DNA of 64,000 bases from Solirubrobacter taibaiensis (GTDB lineage Bacteria; Actinomycetota; Thermoleophilia; Solirubrobacterales; Solirubrobacteraceae): assembly GCA_027587225.1 (NCBI GenBank), contig JAPDDQ010000031.1, forward strand, positions 33,492 to 97,491. Direction: 5' to 3'. Made by a program: the position numbers and the translations under genes. This document shows, piece by piece, positions 47,781 through 56,327 of this stretch (position 1 is its first letter; each line of letters begins with the position of its first letter). The notes below the pieces were generated by a model. That model was given only the letters and a program-made list of their open reading frames with translations, searched no databases and was not told the origin of the DNA.

Positions 47781-48373
47781 GCGGCGTCCTCGAAGACGGT
47801 CTCGCGCGTCTCCAACCGCAGCGCGAGGGCGCGTAGGCCGCGCGAGACGCGGGCGCGGGCCGTCTGCTCGCTCACGCCGAGCCGGCGCGCGACGTCGGCG
47901 TAGCCGCACTCGTCGACCACCCGCAGCTCCACCGCCCGGCGTTGCTCGGAGGGGAGCGCGGCCATCGCGTCCGCGAGCGGGCGCGCCACCTCGCTCAGGC
48001 CGGCCAGGTCTTCGATCCGTTCGATCTCCGGATCGGTGAGCCCCGGCGCGGGCACGCCCAGGCGGGCCAGCGCGTTGCGCTCCACGCGGCCCGAGCGCCA
48101 GTAGTGCGAGAGCTCTGAGCGGGCGATGGCGAACAGCCAGCCCTGCTCTTCCTCGGCGGTCCCGCCGCGGAACTGGCGACGCCGCTCGAGGGCCATCGCG
48201 AACGTCTCCGACAGCAGGTCGAACGCCACGTCGACGTCGAACACGCGGCGCGTGAAGAAGACGAGCACGCGCTCCGCGTACGCGTCGTAAAAGCGCGCGA
48301 ACGCCTCCGGGTCTTCCCGGGATTGCGCGAGCAGGCAGACGCGAGCGCGGCGGGCGACGGTGAGGCGACGCAC
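47777..48373 (-). CDS. ECF-type RNA polymerase sigma factor
   Basis: A 198-residue sigma-70 family protein. Region 2 is at about residues 20-90 (AFARFYDAYAERVLVFFTRRV, DLLSETFAMALERRRQF, QGWLFAIARSELSHYWRSG) and region 4 at about 135-185 (ALPSEQRRAVELRVVDECGYADVARRLGVSEQTARARVSRGLRAL). I use GTG 48371-48373, because TAGGCT lies 10 bases upstream on the minus strand and the fold starts soon after; ATG 48419-48421 is an alternative 16 codons longer. It is coupled to the one-TM protein. Divergent to it are two small secreted proteins, plausible targets. Confidence 0.88.
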   Translation of the reverse strand: MRRLTVARRARVCLLAQSREDPEAFARFYDAYAERVLVFFTRRVFDVDVAFDLLSETFAMALERRRQFRGGTAEEEQGWLFAIARSELSHYWRSGRVERNALARLGVPAPGLTDPEIERIEDLAGLSEVARPLADAMAALPSEQRRAVELRVVDECGYADVARRLGVSEQTARARVSRGLRALALRLETRETVFEDAA

Positions 48374-48473
48374 AACGCTCAGGAGCCTACCGGCGTCACA
48401 CGCGGACGCCTCAGGGCTCATAGGAGTCACCGGCGCGCGCACCGGTCCATCAACGCAACTGAGGGGAACCAAA

Positions 48474-48863
48474 ATGGACCGACGTCTGCGCTTTACGGCG
48501 CTCGCGGTGGCGTGCGTCATAGCTCTGACTTCCGGCGCGACAGCCTACGCCTACGTCACGAGCGACCTCACCGATTGGAACCTGACGGAGTCGACGACCA
48601 CGTGGCCGACCCAGTACCACGTGGCCCAGAACACCGACGGGCGGGTCTCCTACCGCTGGCTCGACACGCCGGCCAAGGTGACGGTGATCTCGACGAACAC
48701 CTGCTCGGACCTGTGGCAGTACGGCGGCGACTCGATCGGCGTCAACGACACCAGCTACCACACGATGCACTACGGCTCGGCCGGGCAGTGCTTCTACCTG
48801 CGCGGGCGCACCGCGAACGGCCAGGGCTCGATGGTCAACCACGACGGACGGGTGCAGCGATGA
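48474..48863 (+). CDS. Small secreted protein of unknown family
   Basis: A 129-residue exported protein with a signal peptide (RFTALAVACVIALTSGATAYA, residues 5-25). The mature part is rich in Thr, Ser, Tyr and Trp (for example TDWNLTESTTTWPTQYHVAQ) and has two cysteines (NTCSDLW and GQCFYLRG) that could form a disulphide. No family is recognised. GAGGGG lies 8 bases before the ATG. The ATGA overlap with the next gene shows co-translation; it is divergent from the sigma factor gene. Confidence 0.68.
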   Translation: MDRRLRFTALAVACVIALTSGATAYAYVTSDLTDWNLTESTTTWPTQYHVAQNTDGRVSYRWLDTPAKVTVISTNTCSDLWQYGGDSIGVNDTSYHTMHYGSAGQCFYLRGRTANGQGSMVNHDGRVQR

Positions 48864-49294
48864 CCAAGCGAAGCGTTGTGGGACTCCTCGTCGCGTCCGC
48901 GCTCGCGGGCGTCGGCGTCGCCGCGGCGGCGGGGCCGGACTCCCGCGAGTCCTTCCCGCTGCCGGCGGGCGGCAACTTCAACGGCATCCGCTGGCCGCAG
49001 GACGAGACCCTCGAGCCGCCGGTGGTGGAGGCCACGCAGGCCTACAACGCCGCCTGCCAGTGGCTGCGCGCGTGGCGCGATGGCCGGGACGACCGCGCGC
49101 TCGCCATGCTCGCCGACATCCCGTCGTGGCCCGCGATCGAGGCCGCCGGCTCGGCGCCGGTCCTCGCGCTCGTGGCCAAGGAGGCCGCGGCCGGTGGCGG
49201 GGAGACCGTCGCCGGCGTCCTGGCCGCGTGCGACGCGTCGCACGCCCGCGAAGTCTCCTACGCGAGAGCGCAAAGGCTCACACCGAGCTCATAA
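48860..49294 (+). CDS. Secreted or membrane-associated small protein of unknown family
   Basis: A 144-residue protein beginning with a signal-like segment (KRSVVGLLVASALAGVGVAAAAG). The rest is a helix-prone region (PPVVEATQAYNAACQWLRAWRDGRDDRALAMLADIPSWPAIEAAG). I recognise no family. It is coupled to the preceding secreted protein by ATGA; both lie opposite the sigma/one-TM pair and may belong to the same regulon. Confidence 0.62.
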   Translation: MTKRSVVGLLVASALAGVGVAAAAGPDSRESFPLPAGGNFNGIRWPQDETLEPPVVEATQAYNAACQWLRAWRDGRDDRALAMLADIPSWPAIEAAGSAPVLALVAKEAAAGGGETVAGVLAACDASHAREVSYARAQRLTPSS

Positions 49295-49392
49295 ATCTCA
49301 CGCGTCGGTCACAACCCAGCAGTCAGGCGGCTCATAGCCAATGCGTCACGCCGGGCATGGTCAATGTTTAGGCCGGGCGAGTAGATCGCCTG

Positions 49393-49416
49393 CCCCGGCG
49401 GCTCAGGCCGCCGGGG
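49393..49416. terminator. Bidirectional terminator hairpin at the end of the flippase gene
   Basis: CCCCGGCGGC (49393-49402) and GCCGCCGGGG (49407-49416) pair perfectly over 10 bp with a TCAG loop. It includes the stop codon of the minus-strand flippase and lies about 100 bases after the rightward secreted gene, so it probably serves both. Confidence 0.78.
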
Positions 49417-50683
49417 GTGACGTACTGGCCGGTCGTCGGTACACGACCGCCAAGAGGGCACACAGCAAGCTCGCCGCGCCGAGGTACCCGACCTCGGCGC
49501 GGAGGAGCTCGTCGTCGATCACGTCGGCGAACATCCACGCGAGGAACACCGCGGCGGCCAGGAGCCACGCGATCGCGGCGGTGCCGGCGTGGTCGCGCGC
49601 GAGCGCGGCCTGGTTGAGCGTCCCCGCTGCCAGATGGAAGCCCATGCCGAGCGCCACGGCGGCGAGCCCGAACCGGGCGAAGGTCTTGTCGTCGTCGAAC
49701 AGCAGGTCCATCGCGAACGGGCCGAGCAGCACCAGCCCGAGGGCCACGGCCAGCGCGAAGCCGGCGATGGCGAGGATCGTGATCCGGATCGCCTTCTCGA
49801 ACTCCGCCTTGCCCTGCTTGGCCTCGAGCCCGGCGAGGTGGGGGAGGAGCGAGCCCTGGACGGCCTGGAAGAGCTGCAGCGGTGCCCGCGCGATCAGCAG
49901 CGCGCTGAACACGTAGCCCGTCACCGCGGCGTCCGTGGCCGTCAGGTCGGCGGCGATCACGCCCGCGTTGAGCAGCGTCTGCTCCGCCAGCATGATCGCG
50001 AGCACGGCGACCGCGAACCGCCCGCCCCGCGCGAGGCCGAGCTCGTCCTGCTTCTTGGAGGTGCTCTCCTTGGGCCGGCGCGAGAACGCGAGCGGGACGA
50101 CGACCAGTGACACGAACGGCGCCGCGGCCATGCCCATCGCCACCACGGACTGCCCCTCGGCGATCCCGACGAGGACCGCGACCGCGAACAGCAGCCGTGC
50201 GGTGGCCTCGATGAAGACCAGGCCGCCGTAGAGCGCGAACCACTGGTGCCCGGCGAGCCAACCGCGCGCGAAGTAGCTCGCCGCGTACGCCAGCACCGCG
50301 ATGACCAGCACCCAGTAGAGCGCGGCGAAGCCGTCGAACAGCTCGTTCTGGATCGGGTCCCGGAAGATCAGCGCCACCGCCAGGAACGTGAGTGCGAACG
50401 CGCCCTGGATGAGCATCGGCGTACGCAGCGGGTGGTTGGCCTCGAACCCGCGCGCCCGGCGGTCGGCGATCGTGCGCGAGAGTAGCTGCTCGATCGGCCG
50501 GTAGATCACCGACACGATCACGAACAGCACCGACCACAGCAGCGAGATCCGGGCGTAGGCCTCCGGATCGTTCAGCGCGTGCGACGCGACGCTGAAGTAG
50601 GCGAACGTGACCAGGCCGGTCGACGCGATGCCGACCGACAGGATCTTCGCGCCGGCGCCGTAGCCGGACTTGGCTTGGCTCAC
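49403..50683 (-). CDS. Wzx-like polysaccharide flippase (MOP superfamily)
   Basis: A 426-residue membrane protein with about twelve hydrophobic segments, from GAGAKILSVGIASTGLVTFAYFSV at the start to YLGAASLLCALLAVVY at the end. The early pattern FAYFSVASHALNDPEAYARISLLWSVLFVIVSV resembles O-antigen / teichuronic acid flippases. It would move lipid-linked sugars across the membrane. The GTG start (50681-50683) overlaps the methyltransferase stop. Gene order (GT2, methyltransferase, flippase on one strand; two GT-C proteins on the other) makes this a cell-surface glycan locus. Confidence 0.8.
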   Translation of the reverse strand: MSQAKSGYGAGAKILSVGIASTGLVTFAYFSVASHALNDPEAYARISLLWSVLFVIVSVIYRPIEQLLSRTIADRRARGFEANHPLRTPMLIQGAFALTFLAVALIFRDPIQNELFDGFAALYWVLVIAVLAYAASYFARGWLAGHQWFALYGGLVFIEATARLLFAVAVLVGIAEGQSVVAMGMAAAPFVSLVVVPLAFSRRPKESTSKKQDELGLARGGRFAVAVLAIMLAEQTLLNAGVIAADLTATDAAVTGYVFSALLIARAPLQLFQAVQGSLLPHLAGLEAKQGKAEFEKAIRITILAIAGFALAVALGLVLLGPFAMDLLFDDDKTFARFGLAAVALGMGFHLAAGTLNQAALARDHAGTAAIAWLLAAAVFLAWMFADVIDDELLRAEVGYLGAASLLCALLAVVYRRPASTSPPAA

Positions 50684-51309
50684 ACTCGGACTAGGAGCAT
50701 GGTCCACGGGAACGGAGAGCGGGTCTCTTCGACCGTTCCGACCGTGGACAGCAGTTCGACGAACGCCTTGCGCGACCAGTGGTTCAGGTGCCCGGGCGTG
50801 TTGCCGAGCTCCTTGATGTAGGCGCCGCGGGCCATGTTCACGCCGCGCCAGACCGGCTCGCGGGGAACGGAGACGAGCAGGTGGCCGCCGCGGGCGACGC
50901 GCGCCATCTCGCTGACGGTGTGCGCGGGGTCCGGCACGTGCTCGAGCACCTCGATCGCGGAGGCGAGCTCGAACTCGCCCTCCTCGAACGGGAACGTCTC
51001 GGCCTTCATGATCTTGTACTCGAGGTTCGGCGCCTGGCGCTTGGCCCACTCGGCCTGGATCGTCGGGTCCTCGAGGTCGATGCCGACGATGCGCCCGTCG
51101 CGCAGACGCTGGGCCCACTTGTGCGTGAGCACGCCCTCGCCACAGCCGACGTCGAGCACGGAGCGCGGCGAAGCCTTCGCCCACAGCTCGTCCAGCGTGC
51201 GCTCGAAGCCCGCCATGAGCTTCTTCACGACCGGGTTGTTGGACCCGTACTTGTCGTAGGTGTTGCCGGTGACGGTGCCCTCGGCGTCGCGGGTGACGGT
51301 GCTGCTCAC
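50680..51309 (-). CDS. Class I SAM-dependent methyltransferase
   Basis: A 209-residue protein with the Rossmann motif SVLDVGCGEGVLTHKWAQRL near residues 50-69, a second-strand acidic GIDLEDPTIQAEWAK and the LASAIEVLEHVPDPAHTVSEMARVARGGHLLVSVP block of the UbiE/COQ5-like (Methyltransf_11) family. The opening TGNTYDKYGSNNPVVKKLMAGF is typical of methyltransferases in polysaccharide clusters. It overlaps both neighbours by four bases and is likely co-translated with GT2 and the flippase. The substrate may be a sugar or a lipid-linked glycan. Confidence 0.85.
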   Translation of the reverse strand: MSSTVTRDAEGTVTGNTYDKYGSNNPVVKKLMAGFERTLDELWAKASPRSVLDVGCGEGVLTHKWAQRLRDGRIVGIDLEDPTIQAEWAKRQAPNLEYKIMKAETFPFEEGEFELASAIEVLEHVPDPAHTVSEMARVARGGHLLVSVPREPVWRGVNMARGAYIKELGNTPGHLNHWSRKAFVELLSTVGTVEETRSPFPWTMLLVRV

Positions 51310-52352
51310 AGCTGGACGGCCTCTCGCTCTTCGGTTTTGCCGGCGTTCGCGCCCGTGGTGGGCGGCTGGCCCGTGGGCACGGCCCCGGGCTCGTAGTGCG
51401 ACGGCGGGATCTCAGCCTGCAGCTCCAGGCGGCGGACCCGCTCGAACGTGCGTTGCAGCATGATCCGCTGGCCGCTCAAGAGGTCGCCGATGATGCCCAG
51501 CGCGGCCAGGACGACGGCGGCGTTGAACAGCACGGCGCCGAGAATGAGCGACTGCACATGGCCGGCGCCCTCGCCCTGGATGTAGGAGACGAGGAAGCGC
51601 GTCCACACGGCGACCGCCCCGAAGCCGATGATCGCCGCGAGCGTCATGAAGACCTTCAGCGGCTCGTACATCGAGTAGATGCGGAAGATCGAGACCGTGT
51701 TGCGGCGGACGTACTGGCCCATCGACTTGAACAGGCGCGACTCGCGCGTCTTCTCGTTCGTCCGGATCGGGACGTGCGCGACGGCGACGGTCATCTTGCC
51801 CGCCTGGATGATCGTCTCGAGCGTGTACGTGTACTTCGAGACGACGGAGAGCTGGAGCGCGGCCTCGCGGTTGTAGGCGCGGAAACCCGACGTCGTGTCC
51901 GGCACGTCGGTCTCTGACGCCTGGCGCACGACCCACGAGCCGAGTCGCTGCAGCGACTTCTTCAGCGGCGAGAAATGCTCGATCGTCATCACCTGACGGT
52001 CGCCGACGACCATGTCGGCGTTGCCGGCCAGGATCGGCGCGACCAGGTCGGGGATGAACGAGGCGTCGTACTGGTTGTCGGCGTCCGTGTTGACGATCAC
52101 GTCGGCGCCGAGCTTCAGTGCCGCGTCCAAGCCGGCTTGGAAGCCGTTCGCGAGCCCCTTGTTGTTCGTCAGCTTGACGATGTGGTCGACGCCGTTCGCA
52201 CGCGCGACCTCCACGGTGCGGTCGGTCGACCCGTCATCGATGACGAGCCATTCGACGCTGTCGAACCCGGCTACCTCGCGCGGCAGATCGGCGAGGGTTC
52301 CGGGGAGCGTCTCCTCTTCGTTGAGGCAGGGGATCTGGATGATCAGCTTCAT
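51306..52352 (-). CDS. Family 2 glycosyltransferase, dolichol-phosphate mannosyltransferase-like
   Basis: A 348-residue GT-A enzyme. It begins IIQIPCLNEEETLPGTLADLP, then WLVIDDGSTDRTVEVARANG and the metal-binding TDADNQYDASFIPDLV (DxD-like), then SGFRAYNREAALQL. Two hydrophobic segments follow at about 235-258 and 275-300, anchoring it in the membrane. This fits a polyprenyl-phosphate sugar synthase that supplies donors to GT-C enzymes such as the two encoded divergently next door. Only 48 bases separate it from that divergent gene. Confidence 0.87.
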   Translation of the reverse strand: MKLIIQIPCLNEEETLPGTLADLPREVAGFDSVEWLVIDDGSTDRTVEVARANGVDHIVKLTNNKGLANGFQAGLDAALKLGADVIVNTDADNQYDASFIPDLVAPILAGNADMVVGDRQVMTIEHFSPLKKSLQRLGSWVVRQASETDVPDTTSGFRAYNREAALQLSVVSKYTYTLETIIQAGKMTVAVAHVPIRTNEKTRESRLFKSMGQYVRRNTVSIFRIYSMYEPLKVFMTLAAIIGFGAVAVWTRFLVSYIQGEGAGHVQSLILGAVLFNAAVVLAALGIIGDLLSGQRIMLQRTFERVRRLELQAEIPPSHYEPGAVPTGQPPTTGANAGKTEEREAVQL

Positions 52353-52400
52353 TGGCGTAGGACGAAGACGGTACCGCGCGCGTCAGACTTATCGGCTCGC

Positions 52401-53981
52401 ATGGAGGGTTCCACACTCACCCGGCCCGAGCCGGGCTCGACTTCCGCACGGCCTGAGCCCAGCATCTGGGAGCGGGGCGACCGGGTCGCGAAGATCGCGT
52501 TCGCGCTGCTGTGCGTGGGCTTCGTCGTCGGCTTCTTCGTCTTCCCGACGTACCCGGTCTACGACTCGTACTACTCGCTGCTGTGGGGGCGGGACCTGTG
52601 GCACGGCGACGGGCTGGTGTTCGACGGGTTCCGGTACCCGACGCAACACCCGTTGACGATCGCCGCCGGCTTCTTCCTGCAGTTCTTCGGCGAGTGGGCG
52701 GACCGCCTGTGGGTGGCGCTGATCCTGGCCTCGTTCCTGGTGCTCGTGGCGGGGCTGTACCGGCTGGGGAAGATCGCCGCGACGCCGCTCGTGGGCGCGA
52801 TCGCCGCGGGCCTGCTGCTGACCCGGTTCGACTATCCGTTCCTGGCCGCGCGCGGCTACCTGGACATCCCCTACATGGCGCTCATCGTGTGGGCCGCGAT
52901 CCTCGAGTGGCAGCGGCCGCGGCGCGGGATCTCCGTGCTGGTGATGCTCTCGCTCGCGGGGCTGCTGCGCCCCGAGGCGTGGTTCCTCGCGGCGATGTAC
53001 TGGTGCTGGGTGGCGTGGAAGGCGACGTGGCGCCAGCGCTTCATCTACGCGGCGCTCGCGGCCAGCGGGCCGCTGATCTGGTGCGCGGTCGACTACGTGG
53101 TCACCGGGGACCCGATGTTCTCGCTCAACTACACCTCCGCCAGCGCGGAGGACCTGGGTCGCCAGCGGCCGTTGAGCGAGTTGCCCTCGGCCATCCCGGG
53201 CTTCTTCCAGAACCTGGTCAAGCTGCCGGTGTTCGTGGCCGCCGGCGTCGGGCTGGTGTTAGGAGTTGTGATTTCGCCCCGGCGGATGCTGATGCCGATC
53301 GTGGTCCTGGTCGCCGGGCTGATCACGTTCGTGGTGCTCGGCGTCGCGGGCGCGTCGGTGATCGAGCGCTACCTGGCCGTCCCGGCGCTGGCGCTGATGG
53401 TGCTGGCGGCGGTCGCGATCGGCGGCTGGACGATGCTCCTCCCGGGTTGGGTCCGCACCACCTGGATGGTCGGGGCCGTCGCGCTGGTGATCTTGGGCGT
53501 GGGGTTCACGGCCACGCGCCTGAACCTCGCGCGCTTCGACAACGAGCTGCGGTTCCGCGGCCAGGCGCACGAGGATCTGACCGAGGTCCTGAGCGACCCG
53601 CAGGTCAAGGCCGGACTGCGCTGCGGTCCCCTAACAGGCCCTAATCACAAGATCGTCCCGGACGCCCGCTGGATCGCCGGCACCGCCGAAGGCACCGTGC
53701 TCGCGCGCGAGTGGGTGGACCGGATCGAGCGTCAACAGCGCGACGCGGACGCCGGCAAGAAGAACTCCAAGGGCGAGAAGATCGTGCACCCGGACCCCGA
53801 AGACCTCGCGCGGGCCAAGGCCAGCCACGAGGGCGGCGTCGCGATCGTCGTGACGAGCCGCTTCGCGATCTTCAAGCACGCGTGGAGCGACCGGGCCGAC
53901 AACCCGCTGATCCAGGTTCCGCCGGAGGGCTTCAAGCGCGTGAAGACCACGCGGTTCTACGCCGCCTATGTCCGCTGTTAG
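52401..53981 (+). CDS. Multi-pass membrane protein, GT-C glycosyltransferase-like
   Basis: A 526-residue membrane protein with about ten hydrophobic segments. The N-terminal tail (about 35 residues, Pro/Ser/Thr-rich) is cytosolic. The first loop has FVFPTYPVYDSYYSLLWGRDL and later RYPTQHPLTIAAGFFLQFFG, then FDYPFLAARGYLDIPYMALIV, typical of GT-C enzymes with an acidic catalytic residue after the first helix. The last 160 residues are soluble (FRGQAHEDLTEVLSDPQVK). No specific family name is certain. It overlaps the next gene by 14 bases. Confidence 0.72.
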   Translation: MEGSTLTRPEPGSTSARPEPSIWERGDRVAKIAFALLCVGFVVGFFVFPTYPVYDSYYSLLWGRDLWHGDGLVFDGFRYPTQHPLTIAAGFFLQFFGEWADRLWVALILASFLVLVAGLYRLGKIAATPLVGAIAAGLLLTRFDYPFLAARGYLDIPYMALIVWAAILEWQRPRRGISVLVMLSLAGLLRPEAWFLAAMYWCWVAWKATWRQRFIYAALAASGPLIWCAVDYVVTGDPMFSLNYTSASAEDLGRQRPLSELPSAIPGFFQNLVKLPVFVAAGVGLVLGVVISPRRMLMPIVVLVAGLITFVVLGVAGASVIERYLAVPALALMVLAAVAIGGWTMLLPGWVRTTWMVGAVALVILGVGFTATRLNLARFDNELRFRGQAHEDLTEVLSDPQVKAGLRCGPLTGPNHKIVPDARWIAGTAEGTVLAREWVDRIERQQRDADAGKKNSKGEKIVHPDPEDLARAKASHEGGVAIVVTSRFAIFKHAWSDRADNPLIQVPPEGFKRVKTTRFYAAYVRC

Positions 53982-55653
53982 TCGGCGCTGGGCGTGGCCG
54001 GCGGCGCTCGTCGGACTCTTTGCCCTCGCCCTGATCCTGCGCCTGGTCGGCTTCAAGACCGGGCTGCCGTACGTCTACAACGCGGACGAGAACGCGCACT
54101 TCGTGCCGCGCGCGATCGGGATGTTCGGGCACGGCTGGAACCCGGGCTACTTCATCAACCCGCCGGCCTTCACGTACGTGCTGCACCTGCTGTTCGCGAT
54201 CCGCTGGGGCACCGATCCCGCCTCGGTCGGCGGCGCGTTCGCGGCCAATCCGACGGAGGCGTTCGCGATCGCCCGCGCCGCCTCCGGGTTCCTCGGCGCG
54301 CTCGCCGTCCCGCTCACCGCGATCGCCGGCGCGCGGCTGTTCGAGGACAAGCGCGTCGGGTTCATCGCGGGCGCGCTGCTCGCGGTCGCGTTCCTGCCCG
54401 TCCACTACGGCCACTTCGCGCTCAACGACGCGCCGACGATGGCGCCGCTCGCGCTCTCGCTCGTCGGTGTGGCCGGGATCTACCGCACCGGCCGGATGCG
54501 CGAGTACGTGCTCGCGGGCGTCGGCCTGGGGCTCGCGATCGCGACCAAGTACCAGGCGGGGATCGTGGTCGTGACGATCGTCGCGGCGGCGTTCGCGTCG
54601 CCGGTCGTCCACAGCCGGCTGAAGGGGCTCGCGTTCGCGTTCGCGCCGATGCTGCTCGCGTTCCTGGTCGCGAACCCGTACGCGCTGCTGGACCGCACGC
54701 AGTTCATCGACGACCTGCAGAAGCAGACGTCCACCGCGGCCGGCAACGAGGGCGGCGGGAAGCTCGGGCTCGCCCAGACGCACGGTCTCGGCTACTACCT
54801 GCAGACGTTCACCTGGGGCTTCGGCTGGCTGCCTTCGCTGCTCGCCCTGGGCGGGCTCGGGGGGCTGATCGCGCGCCACCGGCGGCTGGCGATCGTGCTC
54901 GCGCCGGCCCCGATCCTGCTGCTCCTGTACTTCGGCAACAACTCGCGTTTCTTCGCGCGCTGGATGCTGCCGATGTACCCGATCCTGGCGATGTCGGCGG
55001 CGTGGGCGATCGTGGCGCTGGCCGAGCGCTGGCGCCCGCGGGTGCTGATCCCCGCGCTCGCCGCGCTGGCGCTGCTGCAGCCGCTCGTGTTCAGCGTCCA
55101 CAACGACGTCGTGCTCGCCCGCGACGACACGCGGCAGGTCGCGCGCGACTGGATGCGGCAGAACATCCCGATCGGCACGAAGATCGTGATGGAGCCGATC
55201 GCGCCCGACCAGTGGGCCACCGACGCCGGGCATCCAGTCTTCGGTGAACCGCCGCTCGGCACGGGCTCCGGCGCGCGCTGGAACAAGTACGCGACGTCGC
55301 GCTCGTGCTTCAAGACGACGGTCCGGCCGTGCCCGGTGGTCAAGCTCGAGGACTACGAGCGCACGCTGCACCCGCCGCTGATCGAGTCCTACGCCAACGG
55401 CGGCTTCTGCTGGGTGATCAGCGGCTCGACCCAGTCCGGGCGCGCGTACGCGGACCCGGAGGAAGTGCCGGACGCGCTGGAGTACTACGACGAGCTGCGC
55501 AAGCGCGGCGACGAGGTGTTCCACGTCAGCCCGTACGGCGAGCGCGGGCGCGTGCCGTTCTCGTTCGACTACTCGTTCAACTACTACCCGCTGGACTACG
55601 AACGTCCAGGACCTGAGATCACGATCTACAAGCTGCGAAACTGTGACCCGTGA
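53968..55653 (+). CDS. GT39-like dolichyl-phosphate-sugar glycosyltransferase
   Basis: A 561-residue GT-C protein. The first periplasmic loop has the catalytic-type motif PYVYNADENAHFVPRAIGM (DE pair), followed by GYFINPPAFTYVLHLLF, both typical of the ArnT/PMT/GT83 clan. About ten to eleven hydrophobic segments are present up to residue 385, then a soluble C-terminal domain of about 175 residues with DDTRQVARDWMRQNIPIGTK. It probably transfers a sugar from a polyprenyl donor, perhaps made with the GT2 encoded to the left. Confidence 0.82.
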   Translation: MSAVSRRWAWPAALVGLFALALILRLVGFKTGLPYVYNADENAHFVPRAIGMFGHGWNPGYFINPPAFTYVLHLLFAIRWGTDPASVGGAFAANPTEAFAIARAASGFLGALAVPLTAIAGARLFEDKRVGFIAGALLAVAFLPVHYGHFALNDAPTMAPLALSLVGVAGIYRTGRMREYVLAGVGLGLAIATKYQAGIVVVTIVAAAFASPVVHSRLKGLAFAFAPMLLAFLVANPYALLDRTQFIDDLQKQTSTAAGNEGGGKLGLAQTHGLGYYLQTFTWGFGWLPSLLALGGLGGLIARHRRLAIVLAPAPILLLLYFGNNSRFFARWMLPMYPILAMSAAWAIVALAERWRPRVLIPALAALALLQPLVFSVHNDVVLARDDTRQVARDWMRQNIPIGTKIVMEPIAPDQWATDAGHPVFGEPPLGTGSGARWNKYATSRSCFKTTVRPCPVVKLEDYERTLHPPLIESYANGGFCWVISGSTQSGRAYADPEEVPDALEYYDELRKRGDEVFHVSPYGERGRVPFSFDYSFNYYPLDYERPGPEITIYKLRNCDP

Positions 55654-56297
55654 TACGCGTGCTCGCGATCGCCGTCGGGTTCTTCGTCGTCGTGCTCGGC
55701 GGGTCGAACTTCGTGGTCTGGCTGGGGGGCCGCGCGCCCGTCACGCAGGACACCGAGGACGTCCCGCGCGCCCAGGCGGCACTCGTCCTCGGCGCGCAGG
55801 TGATGCCCAACGGCGCGCCCTCCTCGATGCTGTCGGACCGCATCACCGCGGCCGCTGAGCTCTACGAGGCCGGCCGCGTGGACAAGCTCCTGCTGTCCGG
55901 GGACCACGGCCGCGTCAAGTACGACGAGGTCAACACGATGAAGCGCATCCTGCTCGCGCGCGGCATCCCGGCGCAGGACATCTTCCTCGACCACGCCGGC
56001 TTCGATACGTGGGATTCCGCCCAGCGCGCGCGGCGCGTGTTCGACGTGGACTCCGCGGTGGTCGTCACCCAGCGCTTCCACATGGCCCGCGCGCTCTGGG
56101 ACGCCCGCCGCGCCGGCCTGAAGGTCACGGGCTACGCGGCCGACAAGCGCGACTACGGTCGCGTCATGCCGCGGCTGCAGGTCCGCGAGGCCGCGGCGCG
56201 CGTGAAGGCCATCGGCGACACCGTCACCGGCGCCGATCCCCACTTCCTCGGGCCCGTCATCCCCATCACGGGTGACGGCCGCTTGAGCTGGGACTGA
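55650..56297 (+). CDS. YdcF/SanA-family (DUF218) membrane protein
   Basis: A 215-residue protein with one N-terminal TM segment (VLAIAVGFFVVVLGGSNFVVW). It carries the DUF218 pattern AALVLGAQVMPNGAPSSMLSDRITAAAELYEAGRVDKLLLSGDHG, then DHAGFDTWDSAQRARRVFDVDSAVVVTQRFHMARAL and GLKVTGYAADKRDYG. SanA and ElyC homologues affect envelope permeability and polyprenyl-linked glycan steps. The GTG start overlaps the GT39 stop, so it belongs to the glycan locus. Confidence 0.85.
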   Translation: MIRVLAIAVGFFVVVLGGSNFVVWLGGRAPVTQDTEDVPRAQAALVLGAQVMPNGAPSSMLSDRITAAAELYEAGRVDKLLLSGDHGRVKYDEVNTMKRILLARGIPAQDIFLDHAGFDTWDSAQRARRVFDVDSAVVVTQRFHMARALWDARRAGLKVTGYAADKRDYGRVMPRLQVREAAARVKAIGDTVTGADPHFLGPVIPITGDGRLSWD

Positions 56298-56327
56298 TTT
56301 GCGAGTCAATATCGTGTGGGGAGCCCC

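Noticed and set aside
56298..56327. FMN (RFN) riboswitch before ribD
   Set aside because: Only 30 bases are free and none of the RFN conserved stems are visible.
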